A stretch of 49,940 nt of DNA from Methylophilales bacterium LSUCC0135 (lineage in GTDB: Bacteria > Pseudomonadota > Gammaproteobacteria > Burkholderiales > Methylophilaceae). The position numbers and the translations under genes were made by a program. The stretch is from NCBI GenBank assembly GCA_001704575.1, contig MCAW01000005.1, positions 63,803 to 113,742 on the forward strand, in the 5' to 3' direction. The notes under the pieces are model-generated. The model ran no database searches. It was not told the origin of the DNA and was given only the letters and a program-made list of their open reading frames with translations. Shown here one piece after another: positions 10,711 to 18,968 of this stretch (the stretch's first letter is position 1; every line of letters starts with the position of its first letter).

Positions 10711-11394
10711 CTATTCGGGAATATCCTCCGGCAGCCGCAGCGAGCGGGCAGCCAGCTGATGGCTAATACCGGCCTGCCAGCCGATCACACCCAGACAGGG
10801 CGCCGCAATACGCTGCCTGAGGCTGTCGAGATTTTCCTCGAAACAGGACATCTGGGGGTCGATGCGGTTGGCAACCCAACCTGCCAGCGACAGTCCGCGC
10901 GCGCGTATCGCCTCCACCGTGAGCAAGGCGTGATTGAGGCAACCGAGTCGCATGCCGACCACCAGAATCACCGGCAAACCCATCGCGCAAGCCAGATCAG
11001 CCATGTCTTCATTGTCATTGAGCGGCACGCAGAAACCGCCGGCGCCTTCCACCACGACCACTTCCGCTTTGTCAGACAAGGCTTCGAACGCGCGCATGAT
11101 TGCAGTTATCGAAATTTGCACGCCCGCCTGCTGCGCTGCGATATGCGGTGCAACCGGCGGGGCAAAGACGTAGGGATTGATCAGTTCGAGTGGGGCATCG
11201 ACATTGCCCGCGGCCATCAGTTGCCCGACATCCTCATTCAGCAAGCGTCCCTTCACCATGTGCGCACCGGCAGCGACCGGTTTCATGCCGACGGCGCGCC
11301 TGCCCTTTTCCGCATGGAGATGCAACAGCGCAGCCGCTACCAGACTCTTGCCGACGCCGGTATCGGTGCCAGTGATGAAAAATCCCTGTCTCAT
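10711..11394 (-). CDS. bioD: Dethiobiotin synthetase BioD
   Basis: 227 aa. BioD uses ATP and CO2 to close the ureido ring of dethiobiotin. The P-loop GTDTGVGKS is at 9-17, followed by the substrate lysine segment KPVAAG. The acidic/Gly motif VVVEGAGGFCVPL is central, and LVVGMRLGCLNHALLT follows. It is the last gene of the biotin operon. Its ATG overlaps the bioC stop in an ATGA arrangement. It ends 19 bases from the convergent M48 protease gene. Confidence 0.95.
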   Translation of the reverse strand: MRQGFFITGTDTGVGKSLVAAALLHLHAEKGRRAVGMKPVAAGAHMVKGRLLNEDVGQLMAAGNVDAPLELINPYVFAPPVAPHIAAQQAGVQISITAIMRAFEALSDKAEVVVVEGAGGFCVPLNDNEDMADLACAMGLPVILVVGMRLGCLNHALLTVEAIRARGLSLAGWVANRIDPQMSCFEENLDSLRQRIAAPCLGVIGWQAGISHQLAARSLRLPEDIPE

Positions 11395-12269
11395 CTGCGC
11401 GGCCTGAACGTCACAGGTGCCACGCCTTCGCCCAATTGCGTCTTGGGTGCAGGTTTCCAGGCATGCCCGTAGACCACTTCAAAGGTGGCGGGCAGGCGTC
11501 CGGCTGTTCTGAACTGTTCGTAGTTTTCAGTCAGGCGGCGCAGAAAGCCCTTGCCCATCAAACCACGCGCACGGCCGTCGGCTGCATTATGGGCGCCGAT
11601 GGCCTTGAGGTCCCGCATGACCCCGAGTACATCGTCGTAGGTCAATGTATAGCGCTCGACGTCGAGTACCGGCGCGCTGAAACCGGCACGTACCAGCGCA
11701 TCGCCGATATCATGCATATCGATGAAGCGGCTGACATGAACGTGAGCAGGGTCGGCAGCGGCAGCGTGCCTGAGTTCTTTCAAGGTGTCCGGCCCGAACG
11801 TGCTGAACATCAGCAGCCCCTCCGGTTGCAGCACGCGATGCGCTTCGCCGAAGGCGGCATCGAGATCGTTGCACCACTGGATGGCAAGGTTGGACCAGAT
11901 CAGACCCATGCTTGCAGAAGCGAGCGGCAGTTGCTCGATATCGGCGCAGACATGCCGCTGGCGGCCGCTGCCGAACAAGCGCGCGAACATGCCCTGTCTT
12001 GCTTGCGTAGCCTTAAGCATGCCGAGCGCAATATCCAGCGCCAGCACCTCGCTTTTCCTGAAACGCCCGGATAATGCCGAGGTGGCGTGTCCGGTACCGC
12101 AACCGGCATCGAGAATGCGCTGCGGTGAGATTTTGACCAGGTCGAGCCGTTCCAGCATACGGCTTCTGACTTCTGCCTGCAGCACCGCTGCCGCATCATA
12201 AGTGCTGGCGGCGCGGTCAAAAGAGGCGCGCACGCGCGCCTTGTCCATGTGGTAAACGTCGTGGCTCAT
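11391..12269 (-). CDS. bioC: Malonyl-ACP O-methyltransferase BioC
   Basis: 292 aa class I methyltransferase. BioC methylates malonyl-ACP so that fatty-acid synthase can build pimeloyl-ACP. The start resembles BioC: K-A-R-V-R-A-S-F-D-R-A-A-S-T-Y-D. The SAM motif LDAGCGTG spans 53-60. Further motifs are a conserved aspartate after LALDIA and LIWSNLAIQWC, as in BioC proteins. The gene overlaps bioH and bioD by four bases each. Operon context separates it from other SAM-dependent methyltransferases. Confidence 0.93.
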   Translation of the reverse strand: MSHDVYHMDKARVRASFDRAASTYDAAAVLQAEVRSRMLERLDLVKISPQRILDAGCGTGHATSALSGRFRKSEVLALDIALGMLKATQARQGMFARLFGSGRQRHVCADIEQLPLASASMGLIWSNLAIQWCNDLDAAFGEAHRVLQPEGLLMFSTFGPDTLKELRHAAAADPAHVHVSRFIDMHDIGDALVRAGFSAPVLDVERYTLTYDDVLGVMRDLKAIGAHNAADGRARGLMGKGFLRRLTENYEQFRTAGRLPATFEVVYGHAWKPAPKTQLGEGVAPVTFRPRR

Positions 12270-13072
12270 CGGGGTTGGTCAGCTTCCATAAATTGCAGCA
12301 AGGCCTCGCTGAACTGTTCGGGGTGCGAAAGAAACGGCGCGTGCGATGCGCCTGCAATCACGCGCAAATCGGCTATCGGCAGCTGCTGCGACATCCAGTG
12401 CGCGGCGCCGACCGGGGCGAGATTGTCACGGTCGCCGTGAATCAGCAGGGCCGGCTTTTGCAATGCGGCGATTTCTTCGCGCAGGTCGTTTTCAAGCAGC
12501 ATGCTCAAAGCATCCTGCAGTGTTTTTGCGGCCGGCGCGGGTCGTTCAGTAAAGCTCGCGCGCAACTGTTTGATGGTGTTTTTCGAATCGGTCGAGCCCA
12601 TGCACTGCAGGGTCAGAAACTTGAGCAGCGTGGCATGGTAATCAGCGCCCACCTGCCCAGCGAATTCATGGAATACCGCCGCATCGACTCCGTGCTGCCA
12701 GGGTTGGCGGCCATTCTGTGCATGACGGTTGACGAAACAGGGCGTACTGCCGACCAGTACCAGCCGCCGCACACGCTCCGGTTGCAGCAAGGCGAGTCGC
12801 ATGGCCACCAGTCCGCCGAGCGACCATCCGCACATATCGGCAGCATCCGGCAGCACCTGCAGCAGACTTTCTGCAACGGCATCAAGATATACCGGTTCAA
12901 TCGGCTGACTGAAACCCATACCAGGCAAATCCACCACATGCATGCAGACATGTGGCGACAAGCGTTCAAGCAAAGGTTGCCAGACGCCGCCGTGCATGCC
13001 CCAGCCGTGAATCAGCACCAGTTGCCGACTGTTTTGCGGATCACCGTGGGTTTCGAGATGCAGTCGCTTCAT
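12266..13072 (-). CDS. bioH: Pimeloyl-ACP methyl ester carboxylesterase BioH
   Basis: 268 aa alpha/beta hydrolase. BioH removes the methyl group added by BioC and ends pimelate chain elongation. The oxyanion region is LIHGWGMHGGVW, the nucleophile Ser84 sits in CGWSLGG, and the triad is completed by Asp216 (HGDRDNLAP) and His244 (GASHAPF). The helical cap has the usual size. It is embedded between bioF and bioC with ATGA overlaps on both sides, which settles the function within this large family. Confidence 0.94.
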   Translation of the reverse strand: MKRLHLETHGDPQNSRQLVLIHGWGMHGGVWQPLLERLSPHVCMHVVDLPGMGFSQPIEPVYLDAVAESLLQVLPDAADMCGWSLGGLVAMRLALLQPERVRRLVLVGSTPCFVNRHAQNGRQPWQHGVDAAVFHEFAGQVGADYHATLLKFLTLQCMGSTDSKNTIKQLRASFTERPAPAAKTLQDALSMLLENDLREEIAALQKPALLIHGDRDNLAPVGAAHWMSQQLPIADLRVIAGASHAPFLSHPEQFSEALLQFMEADQPR

Positions 13073-14268
13073 GGCAGTTCCCAGTCTGATTCAGCCTCAG
13101 CCAGCACGGTCGCCAGACGCTCGATATCCGCCGGGCTGTGCGCTGCCGAGAGCGAGATGCGCAAGCGCGCGGTACCCTGCGGCACGGTCGGCGGACGAAT
13201 CGCTGGCACCAGCACGCCGCGTGTCAGTAAAAGCTCGCTCAGGCGCAAGGCATCATGGTTGCTGCCGACCAGTAGCGGCTGTATTGCCGTAACGGAAGGC
13301 ATCAGCGGCCAGCGGCAGGACTGCAGTCGGGATTTCAGGGTGGCAATCAACGTCTGCAGGTGCGCCCTGCGCGCGTCGTCTGCAGCGATCAACTCAAGCG
13401 CCGCCAGCACGGCAGCAGCCTGCGGCGGCGGTGATGCAGTGGTGTAGATATAGGTGCGTGCGTGCTGCAGCAGATAATCAATAACGACCTGCTCGGCGGC
13501 CACGAATGCGCCCGCCACCCCGGCTGCCTTGCCCAGCGTGGCCATGTAGATGATACGCGGCGACCGTACGCCGAAATGCCCGAGCACGCCTTCGCCGTGT
13601 GTGCCGAGCACGCCGAAGCCATGCGCGTCGTCGAGCAGCAGCCATGCATCATGGCGCTCGCACAGTTCAAGCAGCGCAGGTACCGGCGCGATGTCGCCAT
13701 CCATGCTGAAAACAGCATCAGCCACCACCAGCTTGCGTGTCGCGCTGCTTTTTTCCAGCAATCGCGCCAGATGCTCAAGGTCGTTATGACGGTAGCGTTG
13801 CAGATCGGCGCGCGACAATACGGCCGCATCGTTGAGCGAAGCATGGTTGAGCCTGTCGGCAAAGATGGCATCGCCGCGCCGCATCAGCGCCGCAACAACG
13901 CCGAGATTGGCCATATAACCGGTCGAAAAACAGAGTGCGGCAGGCAGTCCGGTGAAGTTCGCAAGCGCCTGCTCGAGCATATCGTGGAAGACATGGTGCC
14001 CGGTGATGAGGTGCGATGCGCCGCTGCCGGCACCGGCGCTGGCTGCCGCTTGCTGCATGGCGGCAATCAATGCCGGATGATTGGCCAGCCCAAGATAATC
14101 GTTGCTGCAAAACGACAGCACGTCTTTACCGTCAACGCGGATATGCGCCGACTGCGGGCTTTCGAGCAGCCGCCGCCTGCGCATCAGACCGGCAGCCTGG
14201 CGTTCGGCCAGTTCCTGTTCGAGTTCGGCAAAAGGCGTTGATGGACGGGAATGATGTTGCACGGTCAT
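13069..14268 (-). CDS. bioF: 8-amino-7-oxononanoate synthase BioF
   Basis: 399 aa PLP enzyme condensing pimeloyl-ACP (or -CoA) with alanine. Family motifs are FCSNDYLGLANHP, GSGASHLITGHH, DDAHGFGVLG, and the PLP lysine in TLGKAAG. I start at the ATG at 14268 (MTVQHHSRP). The frame remains open upstream to 14331, but that part is a low-quality extension lying across an intercistronic hairpin. The true start has a weak ribosome-binding site. The stop overlaps the bioH start. Confidence 0.95.
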   Translation of the reverse strand: MTVQHHSRPSTPFAELEQELAERQAAGLMRRRRLLESPQSAHIRVDGKDVLSFCSNDYLGLANHPALIAAMQQAAASAGAGSGASHLITGHHVFHDMLEQALANFTGLPAALCFSTGYMANLGVVAALMRRGDAIFADRLNHASLNDAAVLSRADLQRYRHNDLEHLARLLEKSSATRKLVVADAVFSMDGDIAPVPALLELCERHDAWLLLDDAHGFGVLGTHGEGVLGHFGVRSPRIIYMATLGKAAGVAGAFVAAEQVVIDYLLQHARTYIYTTASPPPQAAAVLAALELIAADDARRAHLQTLIATLKSRLQSCRWPLMPSVTAIQPLLVGSNHDALRLSELLLTRGVLVPAIRPPTVPQGTARLRISLSAAHSPADIERLATVLAEAESDWELP

Positions 14269-14283
14269 CCTGGCGCTGCGGCC

Positions 14284-14311
14284 GGGAGCGCAACCATCAG
14301 GCTGCGCTCCC
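14284..14311 (-). other. Intercistronic hairpin between bioB and bioF
   Basis: GGGAGCGCA (14284-14292) and TGCGCTCCC (14303-14311) form a perfect nine-pair stem around a ten-base loop. It ends about 15 bases upstream of the bioF ATG and has no T-run, so it is not a normal terminator. It could stabilise the bioB message 3' end or tune bioF translation. Confidence 0.5.
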
Positions 14312-14339
14312 CACCACGAGCTTGATCTCACTTGATCTT

Positions 14340-15338
14340 TTAATGGCCTTCAGGCTTGATGCCCAGTCTTGCGAACAGCTGCTGATCGGCTTCCGCTTCC
14401 GGGTTACCGGTCGTCAGTAGTTTCTCACCGTAGAAAATCGAGTTGGCGCCGGCGATGAAACAGAGCGCCTGTATGCCTTCGTGCATGCTCTGACGTCCGG
14501 CGGAAAGACGCACATGGCTGGCAGGCATGGTGATGCGGGCAACGGCAATGGTACGCACGAACTCGAACGGATCGAGCGCTTCGGTGCCGTGCAATGGCGT
14601 ACCTTCGACCTGGGTCAGCAGATTGATCGGCACGCTTTCCGGCGGACGCGACATGTTGGCCAGCTGCGCGATCAGTCCGGCGCGCTGCACACGGGATTCG
14701 CCCATGCCGATGATGCCGCCGCAACAAACATTGATGTCGGCCTCGCGCACACGCTCCAGCGTATCGAGACGATCCTGATAGGTGCGCGTGGAAATGACGT
14801 CGCCGTAGAACTCCGGAGCGGTATCGAGGTTATGGTTGTAATAGTCGAGACCGGCCTCTTTCAGTTGCTCGGCCTGTCCTTCCTTCAGCATGCCCAGCGT
14901 GGCACATGTTTCCAGCCCCATGGCCTTGACCTCCTGCACCATTCTCAGTACCGGCTCCAGATCACGCTGCTTGGGGCTGCGCCAGGCCGCGCCCATGCAG
15001 AAACGGCTGGCACCGCTTTCCTTGGCGGCTCTGGCAGCGGCCAGCACTTCTTCAAGCTGCATCAGGTCCTGGTTCTCGACCTCGGTCTGGTAGCGCGCTG
15101 ATTGCGGACAGTAGCCGCAGTCTTCCGAGCAGCCACCGGTCTTGATCGAAAGCAGGGTGCTGACCTGGACTTGATTGGGGTCGAAGTTTTCACGGTGCAC
15201 GATTTGCGCGCGATAGATCAGATCGCTGAACGGCAGCTCGAACAGTTCCACGATCTCTGCCACGCTCCAGCGTGCCGCAGGCGCTTCAGCCGCTGCAACC
15301 TTCTTAATACTGCTCGTATCGACGACAGCTTCAATCAT
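14340..15338 (-). CDS. bioB: Biotin synthase BioB
   Basis: 332 aa radical-SAM enzyme that inserts sulfur into dethiobiotin. The [4Fe-4S] motif C-x3-C-x2-C is Cys70, Cys74 and Cys77 in [13 protein letters not shown]. Downstream are [16 protein letters not shown] and the auxiliary-cluster region with [10 protein letters not shown], all typical of BioB. The frame stays open to 15443, but ATG 15338 ([10 protein letters not shown]) has AAGGAAA seven bases upstream and is the likely start. It is 19 bases downstream of a small membrane protein gene that leads the operon. Confidence 0.96.
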   Translation of the reverse strand: MIEAVVDTSSIKKVAAAEAPAARWSVAEIVELFELPFSDLIYRAQIVHRENFDPNQVQVSTLLSIKTGGCSEDCGYCPQSARYQTEVENQDLMQLEEVLAAARAAKESGASRFCMGAAWRSPKQRDLEPVLRMVQEVKAMGLETCATLGMLKEGQAEQLKEAGLDYYNHNLDTAPEFYGDVISTRTYQDRLDTLERVREADINVCCGGIIGMGESRVQRAGLIAQLANMSRPPESVPINLLTQVEGTPLHGTEALDPFEFVRTIAVARITMPASHVRLSAGRQSMHEGIQALCFIAGANSIFYGEKLLTTGNPEAEADQQLFARLGIKPEGH

Positions 15339-15357
15339 GCTGATTTCCTTCGTTTCG

Positions 15358-15759
15358 TTAATGTTCGTCAGATTCATACTGGATATCCTGCCAGGGCTCT
15401 TGCTTCGCACGCAGCAGGTCGCGCACGCCGAAAGGCACCACAACGAGAATGCAAACCAGCCATATCGTCAGCACCAAGGGCAGCCAGCCGCCCATCGCTT
15501 TGGCCATTTGTGGGCTAAAATTGAGGGCAACCACCAGTGCGCCGACAATGCCGTAAAAACGGTAGGCCGAATATTTGATGTAGCCGCACACCTTGGGGTT
15601 AGGATGGCAAGCCGCTGCCGCGTAAACAAAAATCGAGGCGGCAATCCATAGCAGCATCGGAATTACCGCCGGCAAAAGCAGCACGGCAAGGATGGAAAAA
15701 AATGTGAATGTTTGCGCAGCGCGCATTTGCTGTGCGGCAGTACAGGTTTTAATCGACAT
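15358..15759 (-). CDS. Small membrane protein of unknown function leading the biotin operon
   Basis: 133 aa, not recognised. It has a hydrophobic N-terminal half (about residues 18-48, long enough for two passes or one long hairpin). A middle segment with two cysteines ([20 protein letters not shown]) follows, then two more hydrophobic segments (about 70-84 and 93-112), and a charged C-terminus. It is the first gene after the promoter at 15784-15811 and lies 19 bases before bioB, so it should be co-expressed with biotin synthesis. A role in precursor or biotin transport is possible but unsupported. The start lacks a clear Shine-Dalgarno sequence. Confidence 0.75.
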   Translation of the reverse strand: MSIKTCTAAQQMRAAQTFTFFSILAVLLLPAVIPMLLWIAASIFVYAAAACHPNPKVCGYIKYSAYRFYGIVGALVVALNFSPQMAKAMGGWLPLVLTIWLVCILVVVPFGVRDLLRAKQEPWQDIQYESDEH

Positions 15760-15768
15760 GGACGGGCC

Positions 15769-15781
15769 CCGAAAATTTCGG
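15769..15781. promoter_or_regulatory. Palindrome at the biotin-operon transcription start
   Basis: CCGAAA-A-TTTCGG, a 13-base near-perfect palindrome. Its position immediately downstream of the minus-strand TATAAT means it spans the predicted start of transcription. That is a classical repressor-operator position, though a 5' mRNA stem is equally possible. It does not look like the known BirA operator. Confidence 0.4.
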
Positions 15782-15783
15782 CC

Positions 15784-15811
15784 ATTATAACTTGTTAAGA
15801 GAAAAACCCAA
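15784..15811 (-). promoter_or_regulatory. Promoter of the biotin operon
   Basis: On the minus strand TTGGGT (15811-15806), a 16-base spacer and a perfect TATAAT (15789-15784). The start site should fall near 15777, about 18 bases before the membrane-protein ATG. The region is AT-rich compared with its surroundings. Confidence 0.65.
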
Positions 15812-15813
15812 TA

Positions 15814-16512
15814 TTGATTAACTATAGATTATTTTTTAATCAAATGTTATTCCCACAAGGCTGCATGCTGTGTGCAGCAGCGGATGGCGGCGAACTTGCG
15901 CTCTGCACCGGCTGCCTTGAGGATCTGCCCTGGCAACCCGCCTCCGCTTGCCCGCAATGCAGCCTGCTCTCGCCTTTCGGTGCCGTCTGCGGCAGCTGTC
16001 TGCGATCAGCGCCGGCCTTCGATATAACCCGCGCACTGTTCAATTACGCCTATCCGCTCGCACAGCTGCTGCAACGCTACAAATATCAGCAAGCCCTGCA
16101 TATCGCACAAACTTTCAGTAAGCTGATGTTGCAGCGATTCAGCAGGACTGCCACTTTCGACCGCATCATTCCCATGCCACTACATCCGAAACGACTGGCC
16201 GAACGGGGCTTCAACCAGTCGCTGGAAATCGCGCGCCTGCTCAACCGGCAATTGCACAGCACACTCGACACCACGTCCTGTCAGCGCATTCGCCTGACAC
16301 CGCCGCAAGCCAGTCTGCCGTTGAAAGCGCGCAGCAGAAACATGCGCGGCGCTTTTCGCTGCGAACAGCGCCTGCAGTGCGAGCGCATCCTGCTGGTCGA
16401 CGACGTCATGACCACCGGCGCCAGCCTGCATGAGCTGGCGTCCACCGTTAAAGCCGCCGGTGCTTCGCATGTAGAATGCTGGGTTGTTGCACGCACACAG
16501 GCCAAAGGATAG
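15814..16512 (+). CDS. comF: ComF family phosphoribosyltransferase-like protein
   Basis: Up to 232 aa. N-terminal zinc-finger cysteines come in pairs (CMLC, CTGC, CPQC, CGSC), followed by a type I phosphoribosyltransferase domain with PRPP loop [14 protein letters not shown] near the C-terminus. ComF proteins take part in DNA uptake during transformation; a ComM/PriA link is proposed for the family. The start is unclear. TTG 15814 keeps the segment [12 protein letters not shown], while ATG 15844 is the first ATG and has no Shine-Dalgarno sequence. It is divergent from the biotin operon and 8 bases before trmL. Confidence 0.88.
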   Translation: MINYRLFFNQMLFPQGCMLCAAADGGELALCTGCLEDLPWQPASACPQCSLLSPFGAVCGSCLRSAPAFDITRALFNYAYPLAQLLQRYKYQQALHIAQTFSKLMLQRFSRTATFDRIIPMPLHPKRLAERGFNQSLEIARLLNRQLHSTLDTTSCQRIRLTPPQASLPLKARSRNMRGAFRCEQRLQCERILLVDDVMTTGASLHELASTVKAAGASHVECWVVARTQAKG

Positions 16513-16520
16513 CCATCCCC

Positions 16521-16985
16521 ATGTTTCACGTTGTTTTGTTCGAGCCCGAGATTCCGCCCAATACCGGCAATGTCATCCGGCTCTGCGCCAACACCGGCGC
16601 CACCCTGCATCTGGTCAAACCACTGGGCTTCAGCCTTGAGGACGCGCAGCTGCGCCGCGCCGGGCTGGATTATCACGAATACGCCAACCTGCAAGTGCAT
16701 GAAAACTGGCAGGCCTGCAAGGATGCGCTGGCCGGCAAACGCATGTACGCGCTGACCACCAAAGGCAGCCGGCGCTACACCGACGTGCGCTTCAGCGTCG
16801 GCGACGTCTTCGTTTTCGGGCCGGAATCGCGCGGCCTGCCGGAAGAGATCCGCACCGGATTTGCCACAACAGAGCGGCTACGGCTGCCGATGCTGGCAGA
16901 AAGCCGCAGCCTCAACCTCTCCAACTCGGTCGCCGTGTTGGTGTATGAGGCGTGGCGACAGAACGGCTTCAATGGCGGCCTTTAA
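16521..16985 (+). CDS. trmL: tRNA (cytidine(34)-2'-O)-methyltransferase TrmL
   Basis: 154 aa SPOUT-family methyltransferase, matching the compact TrmL length. It 2'-O-methylates the wobble base of tRNA-Leu isoacceptors. The three knot motifs are visible: [27 protein letters not shown], and [17 protein letters not shown] at the C-terminus. The start is ATG 16521 ([14 protein letters not shown]). An upstream TTG extension overlaps comF and is not conserved-looking. It is probably co-transcribed with comF. Confidence 0.93.
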   Translation: MFHVVLFEPEIPPNTGNVIRLCANTGATLHLVKPLGFSLEDAQLRRAGLDYHEYANLQVHENWQACKDALAGKRMYALTTKGSRRYTDVRFSVGDVFVFGPESRGLPEEIRTGFATTERLRLPMLAESRSLNLSNSVAVLVYEAWRQNGFNGGL

Positions 16986-17076
16986 TCACAAAGCCTATAT
17001 CGGGTAAAATTGCCCGTTGATTCATCTGCGCCTGGCATTTGCGGGGGCGCTTTTGTCACGTTCGAACGAGAATCCA

Positions 17077-18765
17077 ATGCCTTCATATCCAACAATCAGC
17101 CAGCCGAACTGGCGCATCGTATTGAATCTCTATCTGTTTTTCTTCTATTTTTCCGGCATTACCCACTTGCTGCTCCAGCTGACCGACAGCACCATCTTTG
17201 TCGGCTTCCGCCAAGCGGTCTACATGAGCCTGCTGTGGCTGGTGCCGGTGCTGCTGTTTCCGCACAGAACGCGTGCGATTGCCGCCACGATCGGCTTGGT
17301 GCTGTGGGCAAGCTCGCTGGTCAGTCTTGGCTACTTCTGCATTTACAGGCAGGAGTTTTCGCAAAGCGTGCTGTTCATCATCTTCGAATCCAACCCGGCC
17401 GAATCGAGCGAATATATCGCCCAGTATTTCCGCTGGTGGATGCTGCTGGTGTTTGCCGCCCACACTGCGATAGCCATCTTCCTCTGGCGGCGTTTGCACG
17501 CACCGGCTCTCTCGCCCCGCTCAGCCAAGATCGCCAGTCTCGTCATCGTGACCTTCCTGTTCCTGTTTCCGCTATTCAAGGAGTCGGTGGTCAAGGGACA
17601 AGGCTGGGATGAAGCCGTGGATAAACTTCAAAGACGCATGGAACCTGCAGAGCCATGGCAGATGGTCGTCGGCTATCTGCAATACCGCAAGCAACTGAAC
17701 AACATGCAAAGCCTGCTGGAAAAAAATGCCGCGCTGCCGCCGGTCGAGAATCTGCAGGATGCTTATCGCGACCTGCCTTCGACCCTGGTGATGGTGATCG
17801 GCGAATCCACCAACCGCCAGCATTTGAGCCTGTAAGGCTACCAGCGTAAAACCACCCCCCGGCTGGATGCCATGAAAAACCAGCTCACCGTGTTCAATCA
17901 GGTAGTTTCGCCCAGACCCTACACCATCGAGTCGCTGGAGCAGGTGCTGACCTTCGCCGATCAGCAGAATCCCGGCTTCAGCCTCACCAAGCCGTCGCTG
18001 ATGAACATCATGAAACAGGCCGGCTACAAAACCTACTGGATCACCAACCAGCAGACCATTACCAAACGCAATACCATGCTGACAACGTTTTCCAAACACA
18101 TGGACGTGCAGCATTACATGAACAACAGCCGCGCGCAGAACTCGCGCGAATACGACGAGAACGTTTTCGCTCCGTTCGAAGAGGTTCTTGCAGACGATGC
18201 GCCGCGGAAGTTCATCGTCATCCACCTGCTTGGCACGCACATGAAATATGATTATCGCTACCCGCCGGAATTCGACCGCTTCAACGACCGCGAAGGCCTT
18301 CTGCCGGTAATGGACGAGGATCAGGTCGAGGTGATCAACAGCTATGACAACGCCGTGCTGTATAACGACTTCGTCGTCTCCAGCCTGATCGAAAAACTGG
18401 ATGCCAGAAATCAGCGTAGCCTGCTGCTGTATTTCGCCGATCATGGCGAAGACGTCTACGACACGCCGCCGCACAAAATGCTCGGACGCAATGAAGGCAG
18501 CCCGACGCTGGCAATGTACGCCGTACCCTTCATGCTGTGGACTTCACCGGCCTGGCAGGCCAGCACGCCGCGCGACTTTTCTGCGTTCACGGACAGGCCC
18601 TACAGCCTGTCACATTTCATACACACCTGGGCCGATCTGACCGGACTCAGCTTCAACGAATGGGACAAACAGAAAAGCCTGTACAACGACGCATTCGTCG
18701 AACACCCGCTGTGGGTCGGCAACCCGGAAGGCAAGAAGCCGCTCATAGAGATCAAGATCAATTGA
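17077..18765 (+). pseudogene. Phosphoethanolamine transferase (CptA/EptA type), interrupted by in-frame TAA
   Basis: Read through one stop, this is a 562-residue protein, close to the usual length. The first 252 codons hold several hydrophobic segments (membrane domain), then the catalytic entry GESTNRQHLSL with likely nucleophile Ser244/Thr245. TAA at 17833-17835 follows, exactly where homologues have Tyr in S-L-Y-G-Y. The same frame continues with GYQRKTTPRLDAM and the periplasmic sulfatase-fold half, including HLLGTHMKYDY and the metal-ligand motif FADHGEDVY. Intact family members move phosphoethanolamine from phosphatidylethanolamine to lipid A or core LPS. Neither half could be active alone. 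The second half could restart at ATG 17872 but would lack the nucleophile. One base change, or one sequencing error, explains it. Start ATG 17077 was chosen over TTG 17017. Confidence 0.85.
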
Positions 18766-18909
18766 GCGATTGCAGACGGCGCTCAAGATCAATTGAGCGA
18801 TTGCAGACGGCGCTCAAGATCAATTGAGCGATTGCAGACAGCGCTCAAGATCAATTGAGCGGTTAAAAGACAGCGCTCAAGATTAATTGAGCGTCAACAA
18901 CTGCGCTGG
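18754..18909. repeat. 31-bp tandem repeat array forming four hairpins
   Basis: Copies begin at 18754, 18785, 18816, 18847 (32 bp) and 18879 (degenerate). The first copy includes the last codons and TGA of the broken transferase gene. Across each junction CGCTCAA-(six-base loop)-TTGAGCG forms a seven-pair hairpin, at 18780-18799, 18811-18830, 18842-18861 and 18874-18893. No T-tracts follow the hairpins. Confidence 0.95.
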
Positions 18910-18930
18910 AGAGCAGATTGGGCTAGAGCA

Positions 18931-18958
18931 GAAAACCGGCCGCCGCATGAGCGGCCTG
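18931..18958 (-). terminator. Possible weak terminator after gpsA
   Basis: On the minus strand, just past the gpsA stop, a GC-rich imperfect hairpin (CCGC-TCAT-GCGG core with flanking GGCC segments) is followed by TTTTC. The stem is irregular and the T-run short, so this is tentative. Confidence 0.4.
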
Positions 18959-18968
18959 CAGGCCAAGG

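Noticed and set aside
17001-17016. Inverted repeat after trmL as a terminator
   Set aside because: The seven-pair stem has a two-base loop and no T-run, and it overlaps a plausible -10 region for the next gene.
18754-18909. CRISPR-like appearance of the 31-bp repeats
   Set aside because: Copies are strictly head to tail with no unique spacers, and no cas genes are nearby.
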